The notes under the pieces were generated by a model. It was not told the origin of the DNA, did no database searches, and worked only from the letters and a program-made list of their open reading frames with translations. Both the position numbers and the translations under genes were made by a program. This document shows positions 1 to 7,403 of a stretch of DNA of 10,322 nt, one piece after another; position 1 is the stretch's first letter; each line of letters starts with the position of its first letter. Source of the stretch: Hyphomicrobiales bacterium (GTDB lineage: Bacteria > Pseudomonadota > Alphaproteobacteria > Rhizobiales > Xanthobacteraceae); contig JACQTM010000206.1 in assembly GCA_016210825.1 (NCBI GenBank), positions 1 to 10,322 on the forward strand, in the 5' to 3' direction.

Positions 1-1
1 T

Positions 2-2977
2 ATCGTCGGCGGTCAGCAAGAACTCGCCGCGGCGCGCCTTGAAAAGCTGTTAAGGTTGTTCGATCGCCACCTTTACCTTGAACTGCAGCGCCATGGAATG
101 GCGGACGAGCGCGCTAGCGCCCTAGGGCTGATCGAGTTTGCCTATACGAAAGGGTTACCGCTTGTAGCCACCAACGAGCCATTTTTCGCCCACGCGGAAG
201 ATTACGAAGCCCATGATGCACTGATTTGTATCGCTGAAGGCAAACTGATCGCTGAGACTGATCGCAGGCAGCTTACACCCGAGCACCGATTCAAGACGCG
301 CGCCGAAATGGCGGCATTGTTCGCCGATCTTCCGGAGGCACTCGCGTCGACCGTCGAGATTGCGCAGCGTTGCGCATTCCGTCCACGGACGCGCGCGCCG
401 ATTCTCCCGCGGTTTTCGACCGCAAAGGGCGCCGTCGACGAAGCTGCGGAATTGTTAAAACGTGCACAGGCGGGCCTCGAGCGGCAAATTGCCATGCACG
501 GTCTCGCGCCCGGACACAGCGCAGAGGACTATCGTACGCGACTTGCGTTCGAACTCGATGTTATCGCCAACATGAAGTACCCAGGCTACTTCTTGATCGT
601 GGCGGATTTTATTCAATGGGCGAAAGCACACGATATTCCTGTTGGTCCCGGGCGTGGCTCGGGCGCGGGCTCACTCGTGTCCTACGCCCTGACCATCACC
701 GATCTCGATCCGATCCGCTTCGGGCTCTTGTTCGAACGCTTTCTCAACCCCGAGCGCGTGTCGATGCCGGATTTCGACATCGACTTCTGTCAAGACCGTC
801 GCGACGAAGTAATCCGCTATGTACAGGAGCGCTACGGCCGTGATCAAGTGGCGCAGATCATCACCTTCGGCACGTTGCAGGCGCGCGGCGTGCTGCGCGA
901 TGTCGGCCGCGTACTACAGATGCCGTATGGGCAGGTGGACAAGCTCTGCAAGCTCGTGCCGCAAAACCCAACCAATCCGGTTTCGCTCTCGCGCGCCATC
1001 GATGACGAACCACGGCTTCAGGCGGCGCGTGATGGCGATCCGATCGTGCGGCGTGCCTTCGATATAGCGCGCAAGCTTGAGGGATTGACACGCCATGCCT
1101 CAACACATGCCGCAGGTATTGTCATCGGCGACCGGCCGCTTACCGAGCTTGTGCCGCTTTATCGCGACCCAAAATCCGACATGCCGGTCACCCAGTTCAA
1201 CATGAAATGGGTCGAGCAGGCGGGACTGGTGAAATTCGATTTTCTCGGCTTGAAGACACTGACCGTGCTGCGACGGGCCGTTGATCTGCTCAAGCGCCGA
1301 GGCATTGAGCTCGATCTATCGGCCATTCCGCTCGATGATGCGAATACATACGCAATGTTGGCGCGGGCGGAAGCGGTCGGCATCTTCCAACTGGAAAGTG
1401 CGGGCATGCGCCGCGCACTGCTCGACATGCGACCCGATCGCTTCGAAGATGTTATCGCACTCGTCGCCCTCTATCGCCCTGGTCCAATGGCGAATATCCC
1501 AACTTATTGCGCCCGCAAGCACGGTATGGAAAAGCCGGACTATATCCATCCTAAACTCGAACCCATCCTTCGCGAGACGTTCGGCGTCATCATCTATCAG
1601 GAACAGGTGATGCAAGCCGCACAATTGCTAGCCGGTTACTCGCTGGGACAGGCCGATCTACTGCGCCGCGCCATGGGCAAAAAAATTCGCAGCGAGATGA
1701 GGGCGCAGCGCGCGGATTTTGTCACAGGCGCCACGGAGCGCAGTGTCGAGCGCGGACAGGCGGAGGCGATCTTCGATTTGCTGGAACGGTTTGCTGAATA
1801 TGGCTTTAACAAAAGCCATGCAGCGGCTTATGCGCTGGTCGCTTACCAGACTGCCTATATGAAAGCTAACTACCCTGTCGAATTCATGGCGGCGTCGATG
1901 ACACTCGATATGGGCAATACCGATAAGCTTGCTGAATTTCGAGAAGAGGCCGAGCGGCTTGGGATCGAAGTGGTGCCGCCTTCGGTCAACCGCTCAGGGC
2001 TAGCATTCGAGGTCGAGGGCAACAGAATCCACTACGCACTTGGCGCACTCAAAGGTGTCGGCGCTCAGGCGGTCGAGGCGATCATAGTCGCACGAGATAA
2101 AGAACCGTTTTTAAATCTCGCTGATTTCGCAAGCCGCATCAATCCACGTGCGGTTAATAAACGTGTCCTCGAAAGCCTGGCTGCGTCCGGCGCTCTCGAC
2201 GCGCTTGAACCAAACCGCGCCCGCGCATTTGCCGCTGTCGATGCAATGCTGGCCGCCGCGCAACGGGCACATGAGGTTGCCACTGTCGGCCAAAACGAAC
2301 TGTTTAGCGGTTCGGCGAGTCGCGAAGTGCTAGCAGTGTCGTCGGTCGAACCGTGGCTACCTGCGGAGCAATTGCGCCGTGAATACGACGCGGTCGGATT
2401 CTTCCTTACAGGACACCCGCTTGACGACTACGCGTCAGCGCTCAAGCGCATGCAAGTACAATCTTGGACGGATTTCTCGCGAGCCGTTCGGGCGGGTGCG
2501 AACGCCGGACGCACCGCGGCAACTGTGATCTCGCGCACGGAGCGCCGTACGAAGACTGGAAACAAGATGGGGATCATCGGATTGTCCGACGCTTCCGGTC
2601 ACTACGAGGCGGTTATTTTCGCCGAAGGCCTGCAGCAATATCGCGATTTTCTGGAGCCGGGCGCGGCCGTGTTGCTCTTCCTCACGGCGGAAGCTCAAGG
2701 TGACGAGGTGCGCGCGCGCATTCAGTCGGTCGAACCACTCGATCAAGCCACAGCTAAGATGCAAAAGGGCATGCGCATTTTTATACGCTCGATCGCGCCG
2801 CTAGAGGGAATTTCACGACGTCTCGAAGGCAAGGGCGAAGGCGACGTCAGCATGGTGCTCATTCTCGATGGTGGCGCCGAGGTCGAAATAAAGTTGCCGG
2901 GCCACTTCAAAGTGTCTCCGCAAATTGCCGGCGCGATTAAGGCCGTGCCGGGCGTCATTGACGTTCAGTCGCTGTGA
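2..2977 (+). CDS. dnaE: DNA polymerase III alpha subunit, 5'-truncated by the window edge
   Basis: This is the catalytic subunit of the replicative polymerase, which extends both strands at the fork. The frame stays open to the left edge and already reads as DnaE there (GGQQELAAARLEKLLRLFDRHLYLELQRHG region), so the TTG at 56 is not the start. About 991 residues are visible against a usual 1150-1180, so roughly 150-180 N-terminal residues (most of the PHP domain) are missing. In visible numbering, the polymerase core shows GPGRGSGAGSL near 217 and PDFDIDF at 256-262, matching the E. coli catalytic aspartates D401/D403. A third catalytic aspartate is D413 in VKFDFLGL (E. coli D555). Fingers and thumb motifs such as YRPGPM and GFNKSHAAAYA are intact. 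A helix-hairpin-helix region (ALKGVGAQAVEAI) follows, then a beta-clamp-binding motif QNELF at 764-768 and a C-terminal OB domain. No frameshift or lost key residue was seen. Identification is essentially certain. Confidence 0.98.
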   Translation: MVGGQQELAAARLEKLLRLFDRHLYLELQRHGMADERASALGLIEFAYTKGLPLVATNEPFFAHAEDYEAHDALICIAEGKLIAETDRRQLTPEHRFKTRAEMAALFADLPEALASTVEIAQRCAFRPRTRAPILPRFSTAKGAVDEAAELLKRAQAGLERQIAMHGLAPGHSAEDYRTRLAFELDVIANMKYPGYFLIVADFIQWAKAHDIPVGPGRGSGAGSLVSYALTITDLDPIRFGLLFERFLNPERVSMPDFDIDFCQDRRDEVIRYVQERYGRDQVAQIITFGTLQARGVLRDVGRVLQMPYGQVDKLCKLVPQNPTNPVSLSRAIDDEPRLQAARDGDPIVRRAFDIARKLEGLTRHASTHAAGIVIGDRPLTELVPLYRDPKSDMPVTQFNMKWVEQAGLVKFDFLGLKTLTVLRRAVDLLKRRGIELDLSAIPLDDANTYAMLARAEAVGIFQLESAGMRRALLDMRPDRFEDVIALVALYRPGPMANIPTYCARKHGMEKPDYIHPKLEPILRETFGVIIYQEQVMQAAQLLAGYSLGQADLLRRAMGKKIRSEMRAQRADFVTGATERSVERGQAEAIFDLLERFAEYGFNKSHAAAYALVAYQTAYMKANYPVEFMAASMTLDMGNTDKLAEFREEAERLGIEVVPPSVNRSGLAFEVEGNRIHYALGALKGVGAQAVEAIIVARDKEPFLNLADFASRINPRAVNKRVLESLAASGALDALEPNRARAFAAVDAMLAAAQRAHEVATVGQNELFSGSASREVLAVSSVEPWLPAEQLRREYDAVGFFLTGHPLDDYASALKRMQVQSWTDFSRAVRAGANAGRTAATVISRTERRTKTGNKMGIIGLSDASGHYEAVIFAEGLQQYRDFLEPGAAVLLFLTAEAQGDEVRARIQSVEPLDQATAKMQKGMRIFIRSIAPLEGISRRLEGKGEGDVSMVLILDGGAEVEIKLPGHFKVSPQIAGAIKAVPGVIDVQSL

Positions 2978-2978
2978 T

Positions 2979-3566
2979 ATGGCGACCGAGGTTCTGGTTC
3001 CGCTCTGGCTCAAGATTGCCTACGCATCGGCAATCCCGGTGGTTGTCGTCGTCAATTGGCGTACCTATGGCCTTGCGAATTTTCTTTGGCTGTCGGATTT
3101 CGCACTGGCCTGCACGGCGTTAGCGGTTATTACCGAGAATCGCTTGCTGGCGAGCATGCCAGCTATCGGTGTCCTGCCGCTCGAATTGGCCTGGACCGTG
3201 GATTTTTTATGCCGCGGGCGCCTGCTTCGCATTACCGGCTACATGTTCGATCGACGCTTGCCTCTTTGGATCCGGGCGGTGTCCCTGTTCCATCTCGCTT
3301 TGCCGCCCACGTTGATATGGTTCTTGTACAGCTTTGGCTATGACGCTCGCGCCCTTTGGTTTCAGCTGGCACTTACCTGCATCGTGCTTTCGTTGACCTA
3401 CGCATTCACGCGACCCGAGGAAAACATCAATTGGGTCTTTGGCCCCGGCGACAAGCCACAGCAATTATTGCCGCCGCGCATCTATTTTGGGCTGGTTCTG
3501 TTTGCTCAGGCCGTTCTGGTGATCGGGCCAATGCACCTTCTGATGAATGGATTGTTCGGCCGGTAA
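2979..3566 (+). CDS. Conserved multi-pass membrane protein of unknown function
   Basis: This 195-residue protein is strongly hydrophobic, with about six likely membrane segments near residues 11-26, 33-51, 58-77, 97-119, 125-143 and 168-190. Two polar loops stand out: residues 78-96, rich in Arg and containing GYMFDRRLPL, and residues 144-167, containing RPEENINWVFGPGDKPQ. The Trp/Pro/Gly-rich ENINWVFGPG loop looks conserved rather than random, and I have a general memory of similar uncharacterised bacterial membrane proteins. I cannot assign a function. No signal peptide, catalytic motif or nucleotide-binding site is evident. The ATG at 2979 is preferred over a TTG at 2925, which would overlap dnaE by 53 bases and add a non-hydrophobic, Arg-rich tail. 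The start lies one base after the dnaE stop with no clear Shine-Dalgarno, so translation is probably coupled to dnaE. Confidence 0.85.
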   Translation: MATEVLVPLWLKIAYASAIPVVVVVNWRTYGLANFLWLSDFALACTALAVITENRLLASMPAIGVLPLELAWTVDFLCRGRLLRITGYMFDRRLPLWIRAVSLFHLALPPTLIWFLYSFGYDARALWFQLALTCIVLSLTYAFTRPEENINWVFGPGDKPQQLLPPRIYFGLVLFAQAVLVIGPMHLLMNGLFGR

Positions 3567-3619
3567 TCCGGGTCGCAACCAGACGCACCGCTTGCCTCCG
3601 ACACTTCGATAACTAAGTC

Positions 3620-3642
3620 ATGGCCATGATCCGCTTGGCCGT
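3620..3642 (+). promoter_or_regulatory. Imperfect hairpin just upstream of ycjX
   Basis: ATGGCCA (3620-3626) can pair with TGGCCGT (3636-3642) over seven base pairs, including one G-U, around a nine-base loop. It ends 12 bases before the GTG start of ycjX and has no following T run, so it is not an intrinsic terminator. It overlaps a 12-codon ORF (3620-3658) whose stop overlaps the ycjX start. The pairing is visible, but a regulatory role is only inference. Confidence 0.3.
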
Positions 3643-3654
3643 CTCCGACCTGCC

Positions 3655-5121
3655 GTGATTGCTTCCATCTTTCGCGTTGTTGATCAGGCGCGATTAGCTG
3701 GCCGTGCGTTGGTCGAGTTCGGCCAGAATATTGTCAACCCGACCATTCGACTCGGCATTACAGGCCTGTCCCGTGCAGGCAAGACCGTGTTCATCACCGC
3801 GCTGGTGCATGGCCTGATACGGGGAGGGCGGTTTCCCGTGTTTGATGCCTATTCCAGCGGACGCATTGCTGGCGTGCGACTTGCACCGCAACCCGACGAT
3901 GCGGTGCCACGTTTCGATTACGAGAAGCACGTGCGTGCGCTGGTCGACGAACGCCAATGGCCGGCTTCAACCCGTCAGATGAGCGAGCTTCGCGTCGTCA
4001 TTGATTACCAGTCGCTGAACGGCGCGCGCCGCACGCTGACCCTCGATATCGTTGACTATCCAGGCGAATGGCTGCTCGACATTCCTTTGCTCGAATTGAA
4101 CTACGAACAATGGTCTACAGCAAGCCTGCAACGCTCACGCGATGCACCGCGCGCAATGCTCGCCAAAGAATGGCATGAGATCGTTGCAAAGATCGATCCC
4201 GCCGCGGTGGCAGACGAAAATACGGCAATCGCTGCGGCCAGATTGTTTACCAAATATCTTCGCGCGTGCCGTGACGAACGTTTTGCTATGAGTGTGCTGC
4301 CGCCGGGCCGTTTTCTAATGCCTGGCGATCTCGCAGATTCGCCCGCGCTTACCTTCGCTCCGCTCGAACTTGGTAATCGCGAATATCCGCCAGACTCACT
4401 TTGCGCAATGATGCGGCGGCGATATGAAGCTTATAAGGACGTGGTTGTCCGTCCATTCTTCAACGAGCACTTCCTTCGCCTCGATCGGCAAATTATTCTG
4501 GTCGATGCGATGGCGGCCCTCAACGCCGGCCCCAGCGCCGTACACGATCTGCAAGATGCCCTTCGCGAAATCCTTGATTGTTTTAATGTTGGCCAAAAGA
4601 CATTTGTCAGCGCTTTATTTCGACCGCGTACCGATAAGGTGTTGTTCGCCGCGACGAAGGCCGATCACCTGCATCATGCAAGTCACGACCGCCTCGAGGC
4701 ATTTCTCAAACGCATAGTCGAAGGCACAGCCAATCGTGCCGAGATGCTTGGCGCAGAAATCGACGTGGTTGCGTTAGCCGCAGTACGCGCGACTCGAGAA
4801 GCACAAGTGCGACGCAATGGTGAGTCTCTGCCATCGATTGTCGGCATCGCCGAGCCCGGCGAAAGCGTCGCCGGACAAATTGTTGACGGCGAGACCGAGG
4901 TCGCCGTCTTTCCCGGCGATCTTCCCGATGATCCGGACGTATTGCTGCGTCCGGGAACGAGCTCATCCGGCGGCGCCGTAGCAGTGCGCGACCATGCCGA
5001 TCTGCGATTTCTACGCTTTCGCCCGCCACATTTGGAGGCCAGTCCGGAAGGTGCGCCAGCACTACCGCACATTCGCCTCGACCGCGCGTTGCAATTCCTG
5101 ATCGGAGACCACCTGCAATGA
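3655..5121 (+). CDS. ycjX: YcjX family P-loop GTPase-like protein (DUF463)
   Basis: This 488-residue protein belongs to the YcjX family, Ras-like P-loop proteins of poorly defined role. In E. coli the gene sits in the PspF-controlled phage-shock regulon. Visible motifs are a Walker A/G1 loop GLSRAGKT at 37-44 followed by VFITALVHGLI, a G3-like DIVDYPGEWLLD at 131-142, and a G4-like TKAD at 334-337. The family C-terminus IRLDRALQFLIGD is present. The acidic stretch FPGDLPDDPDVL is also typical of alphaproteobacterial members as I remember them. The start is GTG at 3655: the frame is closed upstream by a TAA at 3610-3612, with no ATG, GTG or TTG between. The resulting N-terminus leaves the usual short helix before the P-loop. 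There is no good Shine-Dalgarno, and the start overlaps the stop of a 12-codon ORF as GTGA. The 3' end overlaps ycjF by four bases (ATGA), so the two are cotranslated. Confidence 0.93.
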   Translation: MIASIFRVVDQARLAGRALVEFGQNIVNPTIRLGITGLSRAGKTVFITALVHGLIRGGRFPVFDAYSSGRIAGVRLAPQPDDAVPRFDYEKHVRALVDERQWPASTRQMSELRVVIDYQSLNGARRTLTLDIVDYPGEWLLDIPLLELNYEQWSTASLQRSRDAPRAMLAKEWHEIVAKIDPAAVADENTAIAAARLFTKYLRACRDERFAMSVLPPGRFLMPGDLADSPALTFAPLELGNREYPPDSLCAMMRRRYEAYKDVVVRPFFNEHFLRLDRQIILVDAMAALNAGPSAVHDLQDALREILDCFNVGQKTFVSALFRPRTDKVLFAATKADHLHHASHDRLEAFLKRIVEGTANRAEMLGAEIDVVALAAVRATREAQVRRNGESLPSIVGIAEPGESVAGQIVDGETEVAVFPGDLPDDPDVLLRPGTSSSGGAVAVRDHADLRFLRFRPPHLEASPEGAPALPHIRLDRALQFLIGDHLQ

Positions 5122-6197
5122 CCATGCCCACGAAGCCCCGCAAGCCCGTTGCCTACACGCTCGATGATCCGCAGGTACGCGTCACAAAGATGAAAACGCC
5201 AGCCCATGGCGCCACTGCCAATGTCGTCGTGACACCGGAACCCGAGGCGGAGCTTCCGGTCGTCGTTCCACCTCGTCCCGAGCCGGTGCGGCGATGGTGG
5301 CTGCGCTGGGGCTTAATATTCTGGTCCACAACGCTCGGTCTTCTAACACTAGGACTTGGACTTGCCGTCACCAAGTTGATCGAGGATCTGTTCAACCACT
5401 CGCAGGCGCTTGGCGTACTAGGGCTTTTGCTTGCGATCGTTGCCGCGCTCGCGCTTGGTGCCATTGCGCTCCGCGAAGCGATGAGCTTGGTTCGTCTTGT
5501 TTCCGTGGATGCTCTGCGCCAGCGTGCTGCATCGGCAGTCGCGAGCGACAGCCGCGCCGAGGGCCAGGCCGTTGTCGGCGATCTCCTTGCAGTAACACGG
5601 ACCATTCCACGCCTCGCGCGCGGGCGTGCCACTCTCGAAAGCCATCGCCATGACATCATCGACGGCCGCGATTTGGTACAAATGGCCGAACGTGAATTGA
5701 TGGCGCCGCTCGACGATGAAGCGAGGCGCCTAATCAGCATGGCGGCAAAGCGCGTGTCGATTGTCACGGCGATTAGCCCGCGCGCGGCTATCGATATGCT
5801 GTTCGTGCTCATTAACGGGCTAGCACTGATTCGTAAGCTTGCGGACCTCTATGGCTCGCGGCCGGGCATGCTTGGGCTTGCGCGGCTAGTCCGTCATGTC
5901 GTCTCGCATCTCGCCGTGACCGGCGGGATGGCGGTGACCGATAGCCTGATCCAGCAGGTCATTGGCCATGGGCTTGCCGCAAAACTGTCCGCCCGTTTGG
6001 GCGAGGGCGTCCTCAACGGTTTACTCACTGCGCGGCTTGGCCTTGCCGCGATGGATGTGACCCGCCCAGTGCCGTTTTCCGCCCTGCCGCGGCCGTCGCT
6101 GAATGATTTGGCGGGCACCCTGCTACGATCGGCGCAGGAGAAGCCCTTCAAGGAGACGGGCCCAATTCGGTCCGGTCCCGAGGCCGAGAAGCGGTAG
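5118..6197 (+). CDS. ycjF: YcjF family inner-membrane protein (TIGR01620, DUF697)
   Basis: This 359-residue protein is the usual partner of YcjX. It opens with a Pro-rich, cytoplasmic-looking tail (about 1-58). Two adjacent membrane segments follow, near 64-86 and 97-118, joined by a short loop (IEDLFNHSQ). The rest is a largely helical C-terminal domain carrying the DUF697 signature. Within it, ISPRAAIDMLFVLINGLALI (219-238) is followed by IRKLADLYGSRPG and a hydrophobic stretch through GGMAVTDSLIQQVIGHGL to RLGLAAMDVTRPVPF. The function is unknown; membership in the stress-induced Psp regulon is established in enterobacteria only. The ATG at 5118 overlaps the ycjX stop, with GGAG at 5104-5107 ten bases upstream, so coupling to ycjX is expected. 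A second in-frame ATG at 5124 is a weaker alternative start. Confidence 0.92.
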   Translation: MTMPTKPRKPVAYTLDDPQVRVTKMKTPAHGATANVVVTPEPEAELPVVVPPRPEPVRRWWLRWGLIFWSTTLGLLTLGLGLAVTKLIEDLFNHSQALGVLGLLLAIVAALALGAIALREAMSLVRLVSVDALRQRAASAVASDSRAEGQAVVGDLLAVTRTIPRLARGRATLESHRHDIIDGRDLVQMAERELMAPLDDEARRLISMAAKRVSIVTAISPRAAIDMLFVLINGLALIRKLADLYGSRPGMLGLARLVRHVVSHLAVTGGMAVTDSLIQQVIGHGLAAKLSARLGEGVLNGLLTARLGLAAMDVTRPVPFSALPRPSLNDLAGTLLRSAQEKPFKETGPIRSGPEAEKR

Positions 6198-6229
6198 CGG
6201 GGCAGATTAGGCGAACTTGGCCGTTATCC

Positions 6230-6258
6230 TTGCTTCCGCGAGGGGGCGCGGCTATAAG
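6230..6258 (+). promoter_or_regulatory. Putative sigma70-type promoter for rpsB-tsf
   Basis: TTGCTT (6230-6235) and TATAAG (6253-6258) are separated by exactly 17 bases, matching the spacing of a housekeeping promoter. The -10 is embedded in GGCTATAAGCC, which fits the GCTATAA-like -10 elements often seen in alphaproteobacteria. It would start transcription near 6264-6267, giving a leader of about 85 bases before rpsB. It lies in the only large gap of the window, upstream of a highly expressed ribosomal gene, which supports the call. No start-site data are available. Confidence 0.55.
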
Positions 6259-6294
6259 CCCCGCCATCTCACACGCGGATCTTGGCTATGAGCC
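6250..6294 (+). repeat. Two copies of an 11-base dyad at the rpsB promoter and leader
   Basis: GGCTATAAGCC (6250-6260) and GGCTATGAGCC (6284-6294) differ at one base and start 34 bases apart. Each is a near-perfect inverted repeat (GGCT/AGCC around three bases). The first covers the putative -10 and is flanked by GGCG (6245-6248) and CGCC (6262-6265), which extend the dyad across a C-C mismatch. The second lies in the predicted transcript. They could be protein-binding sites, or chance in GC-rich DNA. Confidence 0.4.
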
Positions 6295-6342
6295 GTCCGG
6301 TGGCCCGCAAGGGCTCACGGGTCCGCGGCGGACAAACCGGAG
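6295..6342 (+). promoter_or_regulatory. Possible structured rpsB mRNA leader with Shine-Dalgarno pairing
   Basis: CCGGT (6297-6301) can pair with ACCGG (6336-6340), whose last two bases belong to the rpsB Shine-Dalgarno GGAG (6339-6342). Inside this closing stem lie two local hairpins. One is GCCC/GGGC around a GCAA tetraloop (6303-6314). The other is GTCCG/CGGAC around CGG (6321-6333). This makes a three-way junction that would mask the ribosome site. Competing pairings also exist, such as TGAGCC (6289-6294) with GGCTCA (6312-6317) and GGCCCG (6302-6307) with CGGGTC (6318-6323). S2 autoregulation of rpsB-tsf through its leader is known in E. coli; extension to this leader is inference. Confidence 0.35.
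6339..6342 (+). promoter_or_regulatory. Shine-Dalgarno GGAG that decides the rpsB start
   Basis: GGAG ends one base before the ATG at 6344 but seven bases before the ATG at 6350. The second spacing is normal and the first is too short, so rpsB starts at 6350. This also yields the expected N-terminus MALPDFS. Confidence 0.75.
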
Positions 6343-6349
6343 AATGACA

Positions 6350-7348
6350 ATGGCGCTTCCCGATTTCTCGATGCGTCAGCTGCTCGAGGCTGGCGTGCAC
6401 TTCGGCCATCAGGCCCACCGCTGGAATCCGAAGATGGCGGAATACATCTTCGGAACCCGCAACAATATCCATATTGTCGACCTCGGTCAGAGCGTACCGA
6501 TGCTGCATCGCGCACTGCAAGCGGTGAGCGATACTGTCGCCAAAGGCGGCCGCATCCTTTTCGTCGGCACCAAGCGGCAGGCGCAGGACGTTGTCGCCGA
6601 AGCAGCAAAGAAATGCGCGCAGTATTATGTCAATTCGCGCTGGCTCGGCGGTACCCTGACAAATTGGAAAACGATCTCCGGTTCGATCTCACGACTGCGC
6701 AAGCTCGAAGAGATGTTGTCCTCGAATGAGGCCGGTGGTTACACCAAGAAGGAACGCCTCGACCTACAGCGCGAACGCGACAAGCTCGACCGTTCGCTCG
6801 GCGGCATCAAGGACATGGGCGGGCTGCCAGATCTCCTATTCGTCATCGACACCAACAAGGAAGATATCGCGATCAAGGAAGCGCAGCGTCTTGGGCTGCC
6901 GGTCGCGGCTATCGTCGATACCAACTGCGATCCCGAGGGCATTACCTTTGTCGTACCGGGCAATGACGACGCGAGCCGGGCGATCAGCCTCTATTGCGAT
7001 TTGATCGCCAAAGCTGCAATCGACGGGATTTCTCGCTCACAGGGTGAGCGCGGTGTCGATATCGGTGCTGCTGCGCATCCAGTCGTCGAGGAACTACCGG
7101 CAAAAACCGATGGCCTTGGCTTTGAACCATTATCCGGTCCACGCGGTGTTGCTGACGACCTAAAGAAACTGACCGGCGTATCGCCGGCCATTGAAAAACA
7201 ACTCAACGATCTTGGAATTTTTCACTTCTGGCAAATTGCCGAACTCAACCCCACCGCCGCGCACAATGTCGGCGAGGAGGTTGGCTTGCCCGGCCGTGTC
7301 GATGGTTGGGTAACGCAGGCGAAGCAGATGACCGCGGAAGCAGAATAA
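6350..7348 (+). CDS. rpsB: 30S ribosomal protein S2 with alphaproteobacterial C-terminal extension
   Basis: S2 binds late to the 30S subunit near S1 and is needed for translation initiation. This copy has 332 residues against about 240 in E. coli. The core shows the S2 hallmark GVHFGHQAHRWNPKM at 15-29, then FGTRNNIHIVDL, RWLGGTLTNWKT and PDLLFVIDTNKEDIAIKEA, and ends after the DASRAI region. Residues from about 258 to 332 form an extra domain (DDLKKLTGVSPAIEKQLNDL onward) resembling a helix-hairpin-helix fold, an extension I know from alphaproteobacterial S2 proteins. The start at 6350 is chosen over an ATG at 6344, and over a TTG at 6230 that would translate the leader, from Shine-Dalgarno spacing and family N-terminus. 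It is the first gene of the translation cluster, 55 bases ahead of tsf, with which it is normally cotranscribed. Confidence 0.98.
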   Translation: MALPDFSMRQLLEAGVHFGHQAHRWNPKMAEYIFGTRNNIHIVDLGQSVPMLHRALQAVSDTVAKGGRILFVGTKRQAQDVVAEAAKKCAQYYVNSRWLGGTLTNWKTISGSISRLRKLEEMLSSNEAGGYTKKERLDLQRERDKLDRSLGGIKDMGGLPDLLFVIDTNKEDIAIKEAQRLGLPVAAIVDTNCDPEGITFVVPGNDDASRAISLYCDLIAKAAIDGISRSQGERGVDIGAAAHPVVEELPAKTDGLGFEPLSGPRGVADDLKKLTGVSPAIEKQLNDLGIFHFWQIAELNPTAAHNVGEEVGLPGRVDGWVTQAKQMTAEAE

Positions 7349-7403
7349 CTTACATGACCGCGCCCGTCTGCGCACTCTTCACGCCGTAATCCGGAACTTT
7401 CGA

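Noticed and set aside
56..58. TTG as the start of dnaE
   Set aside because: The frame continues upstream to base 2 and already encodes DnaE-like sequence, so the gene is simply cut by the window edge.
3592..3613. Possible promoter upstream of ycjX (TTGCCT then GATAAC)
   Set aside because: The spacer is only ten bases and both boxes match poorly, so it is not strong enough to annotate.
5153..5812. Long open frame (219 codons) on the minus strand
   Set aside because: It lies entirely antisense to ycjF, its translation is Arg/Ser/Ala-rich low complexity, and it has no recognisable domain; it is a GC-driven shadow. The same applies to 4683-5207 on the minus strand, opposite the 3' end of ycjX.
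6245..6265. Intrinsic terminator after ycjF
   Set aside because: The inverted repeat is GC-rich but is not followed by a T tract, and it overlaps a better-supported rpsB -10 element.
7354..7389. 11-residue ORF between rpsB and tsf
   Set aside because: It has no Shine-Dalgarno, an unremarkable sequence (MTAPVCALFTP) and no link to the tsf start; most likely chance.
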